A stretch of DNA of 64,000 nucleotides from Pseudoxanthomonas sp. (GCF_002863005.1 NZ_PKDG01000022.1:19751-83750); one strand, 5' to 3'; positions 9,032-17,411 are shown, counted from the stretch's first letter. Numbers and translations are program-made. Notes: a model not told the origin generated them from the sequence alone.

Positions 9032-10273
9032 TCAGCCTGGCCCGTTGCCTCGACGGGGATTTAGTAAGCCCATGAGGGTCTCGCCGATTGCACGAGCAGC
9101 CAGAGGTGGAACGGCATTCGCAACTTGCGTAAAGCGAGGCACTTCTTGCCGTCTCAAATGTCCTCCTGTCGTATATTTCCCCTGAAAAGCGTACCAGTCT
9201 GGAAATGACTGAAGCCGTGCATTTTCGCGTACCGTCAGAGTTCGCGGCTCCGAATAGTGCAGTAGGTCGTCAGGCATGCTTGTAATTGTAGGCGACGGCC
9301 TATCTGGGTCGAGTACGCGCAATGCTTGCTTCTTGAGACCAAAGCGTGCGCGCATGTCCGCTCCGATGCTCGTGTTTAGGCGCCCCTCGGCATGGCTTCG
9401 TTCGATAATTTCTCTGAATCGGGTGACGATGTCATCGGCATGGCGCGCTAGCCGCAAGTCTGTGACACTCGCATTACCTTCATTCATTAGTTTTTGATAA
9501 TGAGTGAGTGGCCCCGAATAAACAGTCTCGCTGAATCCGTTGCTCTCGGTGGATGGCCTTGTGCCGTTTCTCCTCACCTCCAGATCGGAGATTGCGGAGC
9601 TCGAGGAGGTCGGTGTCGTCAGGCGCAATGAGCGTAAGAATGAGGGCAGATTCTTGTGAAGATATTTGAAGGGGTCCGGTATGTTTAGGTCGGAGCGGAA
9701 AGCGAGGACAAAGTAGCGTGTCCGCGCCTGGGGTACGCCAAACATCGTGAGGTCTAGGAGCTGCTCAAAAACGGTGTAGCTATCAGACAGGCGGCACTTA
9801 AGCGCCTGAGAGAAATTTTTTACCTGTTCTCCTGAGCTGAAATCTAGAGTAAAGCCGCGAACATTCTCGATAAGGACGGCCTTCGGTTTGATGATCTCGA
9901 CAAGGTTCAAATAAGCGGCAAACAGCTGATTTCTCGGGTCGTCATGCTTTCTCCTGCCGGCACTAGAGAATCCTTGACAGGGCGGACCTCCCACAAGCAG
10001 ATCGACTGAACCAGAGCAGTTCTCTAGCTCCGTGCGATAAGTGTCTATAATTTCCATGATGCCGATTGGCTTCTTCGGAAGCCAGCGTGGCCAGGAGTAT
10101 TTGTACGTTGAGCCAGCGGTAAGTAGGTTCGCCTTAAGTGTTGCAAAGGCGTATTCATCACGTTCAATAGCGAATCGCCCTTTAAGGCCTGCTTGCATGA
10201 GGCCAAGGGAAAGGCCGCCGCACCCAGCGAAGGCGTCAATAAAGGTCAAAGGCTTGCTAGAAAGTGATGGCAT
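9032..10273 (-). CDS. DNA cytosine-5 methyltransferase (Dcm family), orphan
   Basis: 413 aa with the ordered m5C-methyltransferase motifs: I FAGCGGLSLG (15-24), IV GGPPCQGFSSAGRR with catalytic C99, VI ENVRGF (136-141), a variable target-recognition part, and X QVANAVPPLAARAIG near the C-terminus. It transfers methyl from S-adenosylmethionine to cytosine in a specific DNA site; the site cannot be read from sequence. No restriction endonuclease or Vsr nuclease gene lies beside it. It faces the kinase-regulator operon tail to tail with 2 bases between stop codons, and shares the low G+C of that operon. It is the likely modification partner of the module, by inference. Confidence 0.93.
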   Translation of the reverse strand: MPSLSSKPLTFIDAFAGCGGLSLGLMQAGLKGRFAIERDEYAFATLKANLLTAGSTYKYSWPRWLPKKPIGIMEIIDTYRTELENCSGSVDLLVGGPPCQGFSSAGRRKHDDPRNQLFAAYLNLVEIIKPKAVLIENVRGFTLDFSSGEQVKNFSQALKCRLSDSYTVFEQLLDLTMFGVPQARTRYFVLAFRSDLNIPDPFKYLHKNLPSFLRSLRLTTPTSSSSAISDLEVRRNGTRPSTESNGFSETVYSGPLTHYQKLMNEGNASVTDLRLARHADDIVTRFREIIERSHAEGRLNTSIGADMRARFGLKKQALRVLDPDRPSPTITSMPDDLLHYSEPRTLTVRENARLQSFPDWYAFQGKYTTGGHLRRQEVPRFTQVANAVPPLAARAIGETLMGLLNPRRGNGPG

Positions 10274-10330
10274 TGCCGTTGTGCTCTCATTGATCCGCAG
10301 GGTTCGCCTAGCATCGCTGGGAGAGCCTTT

Positions 10331-10351
10331 GCGGCGGCATCCGCCGCCTAC
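10331..10351 (-). repeat. GTAG-type repetitive extragenic palindrome
   Basis: Read on the minus strand, the element starts GTAGGCGGCGGATGCCGCC and folds as GGCGG/CCGCC-type arms around a short ATG/CAT loop. Two more GTAG-headed palindromes occur at 10765 and 47047, as in the SMAG/GTAG REP family of Stenotrophomonas and relatives. Confidence 0.6.
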
Positions 10352-10435
10352 AGCTTACGCGACAACTGACTTCCCGTGAGCGGAAGTGTTGCCGAATACA
10401 TTCCCAATATCCAGAGCGTCCTACGGAGTTCCTGC

Positions 10436-10753
10436 ATGCCCAACCCCCTCGCGCCCGCCGGGCGCCTGTTTGCTGTCGCTGCCTTTCTTGAAGGCTTCAC
10501 CTGGGCCGGTCTGCTGATCGGCATGGCATTCAAGTACAGCGCCATCGGCAACGACCTGGGCGTGAAGATCTTCGGGCCGCTGCATGGCGGTGCGTTCCTG
10601 TTCTATGTCGTGGTTACCGCGCTGTCCGCGTTGCGGCTGCGCTGGCCGTGGTGGGCGGCGTTGCTGGCGTTGATCGCCGCGGTGCCGCCGCTGGTGACCG
10701 TGCCGCTGGAGATGTGGTTCCGGCGGATCGGCTTGCTGGGTCCGCGCGGCTGA
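10436..10753 (+). CDS. Small membrane protein, DUF3817 family
   Basis: 105 aa with three hydrophobic stretches: about 9-30, 42-62 and 68-92. The layout RLFAVAAFLEGFTWAGLLIGMAFKY, then KIFGPLHGGAFLFYV, is that of DUF3817 inner-membrane proteins, whose role is not established. The ATG at 10436 has GGAG nine bases upstream; an in-frame start at 10376 gives an unrelated hydrophilic tail and was rejected. It stands alone to the right of the low-G+C module and may be the first gene back on the core chromosome. Confidence 0.8.
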   Translation: MPNPLAPAGRLFAVAAFLEGFTWAGLLIGMAFKYSAIGNDLGVKIFGPLHGGAFLFYVVVTALSALRLRWPWWAALLALIAAVPPLVTVPLEMWFRRIGLLGPRG

Positions 10754-10764
10754 CGTGTGGGCAT

Positions 10765-10786
10765 GGCGGGCCGGGGCCCGCCCTAC
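10765..10786 (-). repeat. GTAG-type repetitive extragenic palindrome
   Basis: On the minus strand it reads GTAGGGCGGGCCCCGGCC and continues to GCC, a near-perfect palindrome with GGCGGGCC/GGCCCGCC arms headed by GTAG. It lies between the DUF3817 and HPP genes and is the second of three such elements in the window. Confidence 0.65.
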
Positions 10787-10838
10787 GTGCGGCGCGTCCT
10801 TCGCATAGACTGCTGCGCCAGCCCTCTCGCTGCCGCTT

Positions 10839-11792
10839 ATGAGCCCTCACTCCCGCCTGACCGAGTTGCGCCTGTTGCTGGGCATCGAGCGCAACACCAC
10901 CCGCCATGGCGAGAAGTGGATATCGGGCATCGGCGCGTTGCTGGGCATCCTGGCGGTGTACGGGCTGACTCGCTGGACCTTCCCGACCGATGCTGCGTCC
11001 GCCGTCGGCGGCGCGCTGATGGTCACCTCGATGGGTGCGTCCGCCGTGCTGCTGTTCGCCGTGCCGCAGGGCGCGTTGTCGCAGCCGTGGGCCGTGGTGG
11101 GCGGGCACCTGCTGTCCGCCTTCATCGGCGTGAGCTGCCAGAAACTGTTTCCCGGCCACGCCTGGACCGCCGCCCTCGCCGTTGGCCTCGCGGTGCTGGG
11201 CATGTACTACCTGCGCTGCATCCATCCGCCCGGCGGCGCCACCGCCCTCGCCGCGGTGATCGGTGGTCACGACGTGCATGCCCTGGGCTACGGCTACCTG
11301 CTGATGCCAATACTCATCAACGTCGTGGCCATCCTGGCCATGGCCATCGCCTTCAATGCGCTGTTCCCGTGGCGCCGCTACCCGGCCCACCTGCACCGCC
11401 GCCGCCAGGCCTCGCGCATCACCCAGCCCGCGCAACGCCAGTTCGAACTCACCCAGGAAGATTTCTCCGCCGCGATGGAGCAACTCAACTCCTACGTCGA
11501 CATCACCACCGAGAACCTCACCGAACTGCTGGAACTCGCCAAGCAGCACGCCGAACGCAACATCACCCACCCCGACGCGATCCTGCGCGGCCGCTTCTAC
11601 AGCAACGGCAAACTCGGCCGCCTGTGGAGCGTGCGCCACGTGCTGGAAGGCGAAGGCGCGGGGTTGCAGTACCGCGTCGTTGCCGGCGAGCAGACGGGCA
11701 GCACGGGGACGACCAGCGCCGACGAGTTCCGTCAGTGGGCGCGTTTCGAAGTGGTGCTGCAGGACAATGGGCGGTGGGTGATTGCGGGTTGA
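10839..11792 (+). CDS. HPP family integral membrane protein
   Basis: 317 aa. Residues about 28-170 hold four to five transmembrane segments with the family signature CIHPPGGATALAA near residue 128-140. The C-terminal 130 residues are soluble, charged and contain no clear CBS pair, unlike some longer HPP proteins; they include a QLNSYVDITTENLTELLELAKQHAE helix run, quoted here only in part. Family members have been linked to nitrite transport in some organisms, which cannot be claimed here. ATG at 10839 gives the expected short cytoplasmic lead into the first membrane helix. Confidence 0.85.
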   Translation: MSPHSRLTELRLLLGIERNTTRHGEKWISGIGALLGILAVYGLTRWTFPTDAASAVGGALMVTSMGASAVLLFAVPQGALSQPWAVVGGHLLSAFIGVSCQKLFPGHAWTAALAVGLAVLGMYYLRCIHPPGGATALAAVIGGHDVHALGYGYLLMPILINVVAILAMAIAFNALFPWRRYPAHLHRRRQASRITQPAQRQFELTQEDFSAAMEQLNSYVDITTENLTELLELAKQHAERNITHPDAILRGRFYSNGKLGRLWSVRHVLEGEGAGLQYRVVAGEQTGSTGTTSADEFRQWARFEVVLQDNGRWVIAG

Positions 11793-11826
11793 TGCCGCGC
11801 GCGCAGGCGGCAAGGGGGAAACAGCG

Positions 11827-12639
11827 ATGAAGCACGCATGGATGTATGCACTGGCGTTGGTTGCCGTGCTATCAGCCTGCCATTCCGGGGAGGAGACCCT
11901 GCCTGCGGTCGATCTGTCCGGGCTGGAAGAGATCCGCATCGATTTCGAGCGCACTGGGTGGGGCTCCGTTGAGGAGCACTTCACGATCACGCCAACCGCT
12001 GGCGGCATCTTTGTGTTGCGCGGCCGCTATGAGACACGCCAGGGGAGCGGGGTCGATGTGGAGATGCCGCTCGCTTCCAACAAAGTTGCGGACTTCGTGC
12101 GTGAGGCATCATCGCCCGGCTGGACGCGACAGCGCGGGGTGCAGGTGTTGGCGCAGGGCGTCGACCAGCGCGCTTGGCGCAAATTCGATGCCGTCATACG
12201 TGTTCCCCCCGCGCCGTGCAGCGACGAGGAGTTGCAACATCTGGCGAGGCGGCACTTCGGTCGTACCGGGCTGCTGGCACTTGTCGACGAACATTACGGG
12301 CATGGGATCAGCTGGACGGACGACTATCCGCATGCGTTGATACAGATGCGCTGGCGAGGACGCCCCACCTTCATGATCTGGTCCAACTCCCAGAAGGCCC
12401 GCATGCTGCCTTGGCATCCAGGCATGCCGGTGGACTCGCCGCAGGAAGCGGACCAGAACTGGTCGCTGCCCTTGAGCGCATCGCTGCAGGCGTTGCTGCC
12501 GCCGCAGTCGTTTACGTATGGGCGACTGGGCGGCGCGGACATGGAGGAACGACTCAACCGGAATGCCATTTACAAGGCGGAGCGGCAGTGCGAAGCGCTA
12601 CGTGGAGGATCGGATGCGAGCGCTGGGTCGCACAGGTAA
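11827..12639 (+). CDS. Putative lipoprotein of unknown function
   Basis: 270 aa. It starts with a lipoprotein signal, MKHAWMYALALVAVLSAC, with the lipobox LSAC, so it should be lipidated and held at a periplasmic membrane face. The remainder is a mixed alpha/beta soluble domain with no motif I recognise. A frame extension upstream to 11782 overlaps the end of the HPP gene; the ATG at 11827 was preferred because it begins the signal peptide, and a GGGGGAAAC stretch lies just before it. The 34-base gap to the HPP gene suggests possible cotranscription. Confidence 0.7.
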   Translation: MKHAWMYALALVAVLSACHSGEETLPAVDLSGLEEIRIDFERTGWGSVEEHFTITPTAGGIFVLRGRYETRQGSGVDVEMPLASNKVADFVREASSPGWTRQRGVQVLAQGVDQRAWRKFDAVIRVPPAPCSDEELQHLARRHFGRTGLLALVDEHYGHGISWTDDYPHALIQMRWRGRPTFMIWSNSQKARMLPWHPGMPVDSPQEADQNWSLPLSASLQALLPPQSFTYGRLGGADMEERLNRNAIYKAERQCEALRGGSDASAGSHR

Positions 12640-12732
12640 ATTCCCTCCTGTCTTGCAGCGATCCGGCCCGCCCGTCGCTACCAGGTCGCCTCCCGGCGCT
12701 TGAACCGCTGCGTGGTCCGCATTCGCGGCGGG

Positions 12733-14133
12733 CTAGGCGAACTGGCGCGAGAAATTCCCGACCGCATTGATGTTGGCGCGCGCAAGCGCGCGCATGTCGT
12801 CCGATCCGATCAACTCGCTGTCTGCCACGCGCTGCCAGAAGACGATGGCCGCGTCCGCCGCCCAGCGGATATGACCGACCTGTCCGGTGCGATCCGGTGC
12901 GGTCGGTCGCACGGGCTCCAGAGTGCGCACGGCGCCGGTGCGCGAGGGCGCCAGCGCCATCGGCAGCATGTCGTAGGCCGGCGCCAGCGCAAGCGGCCGA
13001 TCATCCCCGAGATGGAACCCGAGATTGCCCGCATGCATGTCGCTGTTGTCGATGAAGCGCCCGAACCAATGCAGGCGCGCCATCTGCGTCGCGTCCTGCG
13101 TGGTGATCCAGCCGTCGGCCGCCAGCCGTTCGCCGAACCGCCCCCAGTCGCGCGCGCCGTGGCCGTAGAACGCGGCGTCCAGCGCCTGCAGGGAGACTAA
13201 ACCGCGACGGCCCAGCGTGTCGGCAACGCGATCGAAGCGACGGACTTCCAGGAAGGTGTAGCCGTCGGCATGCAGGCACTGCGATGTCGATGCAGGCAGC
13301 CCCGCCTCATGCAGGGTCGTAGCCGCCAGGTGCTCGCACACCAGCAGGTCGGCCCAGCGGCGAACGGCCTGGCCTTCGTCCGGAACGGCGAACTTCACCA
13401 GCGCGGCGTATCGTCCGCCGTCCTCTTGCTGGACGGTCGCGGTGAACTTCGGTTGCTCGCCGCCGGGCGAGGAGCCGATTTCCTCGCCGGCCAGCGCGGC
13501 CTGCGCCCAGGCGGGGTATTGCCGCGCGCGGTCGGAGGCCGCGACGGCATCGGTCGGCGTGTCGCGCTCGGCCATCGCCGTGGCCAGGGCTTCCTGACCG
13601 AGGATCAAGTCGCCGATGCCGGTGCCGCCGGTCCGCGTGATCGCCAACAACGTGTCGCGGACCTGCCACCGGTTGAGGTCGTCGGGTACGCCGAGCGCGC
13701 GTCCCTGCCGGTACGCCAGCGTGCGTCCCAGGAATCCCTGGGGCCGGAGGTCGTCGAGGAACCAGGGCAGCCCGGGATGGAAACCGGCGACGCGATCGAC
13801 GGTGCGTGTCAGCAGGGGGCTGTCACCGGAAGCCTCGAAGAAGAAGCGGTCTCCACGCAGCGCGTGCAGGGTGCCCCGTTCTTCCAGCGTCGCATCCGGC
13901 CGCATCCGCCACAGTGGCCAAGCCTCGCCTGCATCAGTGCGCGCGCGCGCCGCGTAGGCGGTGGCGCGTGCCTTGCCGATCCGCAGCACCGCCGGCCCGG
14001 CCTCGGCGACCAGCCGGGCCAGGATGGGGCGGCTCACGCCGAGCGCCTGCGCCAGCGCCGCCGCCGGCACGGGATCGCCACCCGCCAGCAACGCCAGGAG
14101 ATCGGGTACATCGGCCGTGCGCGCGCGAGGCAT
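12733..14133 (-). CDS. yjjJ: HipA-family kinase toxin, YjjJ type
   Basis: 466 aa. An N-terminal winged HTH (about 10-55, ALAQALGVSRPILARLVAEAG) precedes a HipA kinase fold, the layout of E. coli YjjJ. The HTH is thus in the same chain instead of in a separate HipB antitoxin gene. Kinase marks are the glycine loop SSPGGEQPKF (221-230), ATP lysine K247 in ALVKFA, catalytic DNSDMHAGN (362-370) and metal-binding D388 in AYDML. All key residues are present, so it looks active as a Ser/Thr kinase. It is monocistronic, with an inverted repeat just upstream that its own HTH may bind. Confidence 0.9.
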   Translation of the reverse strand: MPRARTADVPDLLALLAGGDPVPAAALAQALGVSRPILARLVAEAGPAVLRIGKARATAYAARARTDAGEAWPLWRMRPDATLEERGTLHALRGDRFFFEASGDSPLLTRTVDRVAGFHPGLPWFLDDLRPQGFLGRTLAYRQGRALGVPDDLNRWQVRDTLLAITRTGGTGIGDLILGQEALATAMAERDTPTDAVAASDRARQYPAWAQAALAGEEIGSSPGGEQPKFTATVQQEDGGRYAALVKFAVPDEGQAVRRWADLLVCEHLAATTLHEAGLPASTSQCLHADGYTFLEVRRFDRVADTLGRRGLVSLQALDAAFYGHGARDWGRFGERLAADGWITTQDATQMARLHWFGRFIDNSDMHAGNLGFHLGDDRPLALAPAYDMLPMALAPSRTGAVRTLEPVRPTAPDRTGQVGHIRWAADAAIVFWQRVADSELIGSDDMRALARANINAVGNFSRQFA

Positions 14134-14146
14134 CCGGACGCCTTGA

Positions 14147-14195
14147 TTCTTTACGATTCAAGAACGATATATCAGAAATCCGTTTCCGTAAAGAA
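14147..14195 (-). promoter_or_regulatory. Inverted-repeat operator upstream of the HipA-like kinase
   Basis: Perfect 9-base arms TTCTTTACG (14147-14155) and CGTAAAGAA (14187-14195) are separated by 31 bases, centre to centre 40 bp or about four helical turns. The near arm is 14 bases before the start codon. The intervening AT-rich stretch includes GATATAT, a plausible -10. The arrangement suits cooperative or looping autorepression by the kinase's HTH; that is inference. Confidence 0.6.
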
Positions 14196-14279
14196 TTGAT
14201 ATAAAAGCATTTATTAAGGACATCGCGCGATCTTTGTTTACGATTCCTGATGCGATACCGACGATATCGCCCGGGACGA

Positions 14280-17200
14280 CTACCAGCTCGCCTCCAACCG
14301 GCTGAAGGGGTGGGCGATCCGTAATCCCTGATCGTCGTAGTCGCTCACCGCCTTGCCATCCACCACCACCCGCGACGGCTTCGTCCGGCTCGGCCAACTG
14401 ACCTTCAGCGCAATGTCCTTGTGCAGACCGGGGCCGAGCGTCACGCGCAGGGTCTGGCCTTGCTGGCGGGCGGTCATGGCCAGCGTGCCGTAGGCCGTCG
14501 GCAGGCCGTCCACGCGCAGGCCGTCGCCGGCGACCCATGCCGGTGGCGTGCCGGGCAGCAGCGACAGCGCGTCGTCGCCTTCGTGCATCAGCATGCCGAA
14601 GATCGCGCGGGCGTACTCCGAGCCGATCCACGTGTGCGGCATGTCGCCGAGGTAGATGGCGTGGCGAGCGTCCGAATACACCACTTCCGCCAGCACCTGC
14701 CACGGTGCGGGGCGGCGGTGGCCGAGGAAGCGCATCAGCAGCTCGTGCGCTTCCTGCGGACGGTTGAGGTGCACGTACGTCAGCACGTTGCGGATCTCGT
14801 ACGGCGTGTACGCGTACAGCGCGCCGGGCACGTCGCGCTTGCGCACGTCGTCCAGATAACGGTCGAACGTGGTCTTCAGCGCATCGGCCGGCATCACGTC
14901 CTGCTGCCCGGCCGGGTCCAGCCCGATCGACAGGCTGGTCGGATCGCTGCCGCCCATGTCGGCGTCGGCGGGGATGGTGTCGATGCCCTTCCATTTCATC
15001 GTCGCGCGAATCGAGGCGGCCATCGATGCGCGCAGCGCCGCATACTGTTCGCGCGCCCATGCGGCAGTCTTCGCATCGCCCCACTGCTCGGCCAGCCACG
15101 CGCCGTCGTGCCAGCCCTTCAATGCCCAGTAGTCGTCCCAGTAACTGTGGGTCGGAACGGGATAGCCTTCGTGGCTGATCGACGGCGCGAGGATGCCGTG
15201 GAAACGCTCCGGCGACGGCTGGTCGGCGAGATAGCCGGGCGCCATCGTGCGTTCGCGCAGCTCCTGCATGAACTTCATCGCGCGCGTCACTTTGTCCTGG
15301 TAGTCGCGCACGCTGCGCGCGCCGCCATCGAGGCGCGCGAGTTCGGCGACCAGCCAGATGAACTGCCCTTGGCTGTCGTACTCGATGTCGGAGCCGAATC
15401 CCGTGTTGACCGAGCCGTCGTCGTTGAGGATCGGCGACACCAGGCCGTTCTCGTGCACGGCGTGTCCCGCGTACCACTGCAGGTAGTCGCGCGCCGTCTT
15501 CGGCATGCCCATGCGCACCAGCGTGGCGGCGGTGGCGGCGCCATCGCGGATGAAGGAGCGGTTGTAGTTGCGCGGGCCCGGCTGCATGGCGTGGCCGCTC
15601 TGGTTGATCAGCATGTACGCCGCCTGCGCGCGGAGCATGTCGACGAGGGACGCGTCCGGCAGCGACAGGCCGATACGGCCCAGGCGCTTCTGCCACTGTG
15701 CGGCCACCTCCTCGGCACGCGCATCGAATGCGCCTTCGCCGGTCAGTCCGGCGAGATCGAGCGTCGGTGCGGCAGGCAGCGGCTTGGCCGGATCGATGCG
15801 CGCATCGCCGAGGGCGAACGCGATGACGATGTCCTGCGTCGCGCCCGGCGCCAGCGCCACGTCGTAGCCGAGCTGACCGGCGGCCAGGCCCGTGTCGTCA
15901 TGCGCCTGCTGCGCATCGGGCAGCGCGTCGGCCATCAGCAGGCCGGTGATCTCGCCTTCGCCATGCGCACCGAAAGCCGACGCGGACGCGCGCGCCACCG
16001 GCGTCAGCGACTGGAACAGCGTGCGCCCGTTGACCGCCACCTGCGCGGCATCGCCGCTGCCGACGGCGATGTCGCGGATCGGCGAGGGTCCGCCGTTCTG
16101 CCACGGCGGGCTGACCTGCATCGGCCGCGTCAGCAGGTTGAAGCTGCCGGCGACCGGCGTGGTGCCGGTGTTGCGCAGGCGATAGCGCACCAGCGTGACC
16201 GGCGCGCCGCGCTGCTCGAGCGCGATCGCCGCCGTCGTCAGTTCCAGGCCCGGCTGTGGCGACCACTGCACGGTCGGCATCGGCATCCAGCCGTCGCGCA
16301 ACGCATGGGTGATGGATGTATCGGCGTTCGCTGCGCTCGCACGACCGCTGGCGTCGCGCCATACCGGCTGCACCAGCGGCGCACCCTTGAAGGCTTCGAC
16401 ATGGCCGAATTCGTCGAGCACCGACTTCTGCCGGCCCGCGGGAATGCCGACCGCCGTCCAGTACACCTGCTGCTGGTGCAACGACGACGGGAACAGCGCA
16501 CGGTGCTCGCGCGAGGCCGCGAGTTCGTAGCGCTTCATCGCCGTCATCACCCGCTTCGGCCCGATCAGGCGCAGGCGCTGCAACGTGGGCGCCTGCGTGC
16601 CCTGGCCGAGCACGCTCAAGCGCAACGCGGACAGCGTGCGGGCCTGGCTGTCGGCGAGGAATGCGGTGCTGCCGTAGGCGTTGGGATCTTCCGCCAGCAC
16701 GATCCAGCGATCCGACCCTGCCTCGCGGCCTTCCAGCTTCGCCGCGCGCGGCGTGTCCTTCCACGCCACTTCCAGGCCGGCCACGGACAGCGGCCTGGGC
16801 AGGTCGATCTGCAGCTGTCGCATGCCGTCGGCCGCGGGCTTCGCGGTCATCGCATGCGCCTCGCCGGCATCGGACCACAGCGCGGCGGCATCGCCGCTCA
16901 CGCCAGTGATGCGCGGTGTCTCGCCACCGGCGTACGGCTGGAACTCGAACACCGACACGCCCCAGTCCGCCGAGCGGTCCGGCGCAGTCAGGCGCAGGTA
17001 GCGCGCCTGCACCGTGGGGAACACGTCGTACTCGATACCGCCCACGCCATCGCGCGTCTCGAACGCGGTGCGCCAATGTTCGCCGTCGTCGGAGGCCTGG
17101 ATCGAGTACGCGCGTGCGCCGCCCCATTCCCAATGCAGTTCCACCGCGCCGACGGAGACGCGCTTGCCGAAATCCACCTGGTACCAGTGGCCGGGCGAGA

Positions 17201-17411
17201 ACGCGCCGCCCCACTTGGTCGCCGGGTCGCCATCGATGCCCTTGGCCGGGGCCATCTCCACCGTGGTGCTGGCCGAACTCGTCGCCTTCCAGTCAGTGCG
17301 CGGGGGCAGGACGTCGGCCGAACGGGCGGCGGGGCTCACACCCAACCCGATCGCCAGGGCGCAGGCGGTGGTGGTGGCGCACAGCAGGCGGCGCGTCGGC
17401 GTGGGGATCAT
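14280..17411 (-). CDS. Secreted discoidin-domain protein with six-hairpin glycosidase-like region
   Basis: 1043 aa from the ATG at 17411. A signal peptide (about 1-32, RRLLCATTTACALAIGLG...AARSA) directs export. Residues about 40-165 form an F5/8 type C (discoidin) domain: YQVDFGKRVSVGAVELHWEWG, ARYLRLTAPDRS. The rest, roughly 590-950, is an alpha/alpha-barrel-like region with RNYNRSFIRDGA, EYDSQGQFIWLVAE and SYWDDYWALKGW motifs as in GH15/GH65-like six-hairpin glycosidases. Probably a periplasmic or secreted polysaccharide-degrading enzyme; substrate unknown. A GTG at 17456 would lengthen it by 15 residues without a better signal. A LacI-type operator lies 52 bases upstream. Confidence 0.75.
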   Translation of the reverse strand: MIPTPTRRLLCATTTACALAIGLGVSPAARSADVLPPRTDWKATSSASTTVEMAPAKGIDGDPATKWGGAFSPGHWYQVDFGKRVSVGAVELHWEWGGARAYSIQASDDGEHWRTAFETRDGVGGIEYDVFPTVQARYLRLTAPDRSADWGVSVFEFQPYAGGETPRITGVSGDAAALWSDAGEAHAMTAKPAADGMRQLQIDLPRPLSVAGLEVAWKDTPRAAKLEGREAGSDRWIVLAEDPNAYGSTAFLADSQARTLSALRLSVLGQGTQAPTLQRLRLIGPKRVMTAMKRYELAASREHRALFPSSLHQQQVYWTAVGIPAGRQKSVLDEFGHVEAFKGAPLVQPVWRDASGRASAANADTSITHALRDGWMPMPTVQWSPQPGLELTTAAIALEQRGAPVTLVRYRLRNTGTTPVAGSFNLLTRPMQVSPPWQNGGPSPIRDIAVGSGDAAQVAVNGRTLFQSLTPVARASASAFGAHGEGEITGLLMADALPDAQQAHDDTGLAAGQLGYDVALAPGATQDIVIAFALGDARIDPAKPLPAAPTLDLAGLTGEGAFDARAEEVAAQWQKRLGRIGLSLPDASLVDMLRAQAAYMLINQSGHAMQPGPRNYNRSFIRDGAATAATLVRMGMPKTARDYLQWYAGHAVHENGLVSPILNDDGSVNTGFGSDIEYDSQGQFIWLVAELARLDGGARSVRDYQDKVTRAMKFMQELRERTMAPGYLADQPSPERFHGILAPSISHEGYPVPTHSYWDDYWALKGWHDGAWLAEQWGDAKTAAWAREQYAALRASMAASIRATMKWKGIDTIPADADMGGSDPTSLSIGLDPAGQQDVMPADALKTTFDRYLDDVRKRDVPGALYAYTPYEIRNVLTYVHLNRPQEAHELLMRFLGHRRPAPWQVLAEVVYSDARHAIYLGDMPHTWIGSEYARAIFGMLMHEGDDALSLLPGTPPAWVAGDGLRVDGLPTAYGTLAMTARQQGQTLRVTLGPGLHKDIALKVSWPSRTKPSRVVVDGKAVSDYDDQGLRIAHPFSRLEASW

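Noticed and set aside
9032..10273. A restriction endonuclease partner for the methyltransferase
   Set aside because: Neither neighbour has PD-(D/E)XK, HNH, GIY-YIG or PLD nuclease motifs that I can see.
5564..10435. Flanking direct repeats or an attachment site of an integrative element
   Set aside because: No repeated core found at the two ends, no tRNA, and no integrase in the window.
14158..15696. Open frame of 512 codons inside the glycosidase-like gene, same strand
   Set aside because: Out of frame with the gene that has the signal peptide and domain motifs; composition is typical of a shadow frame.
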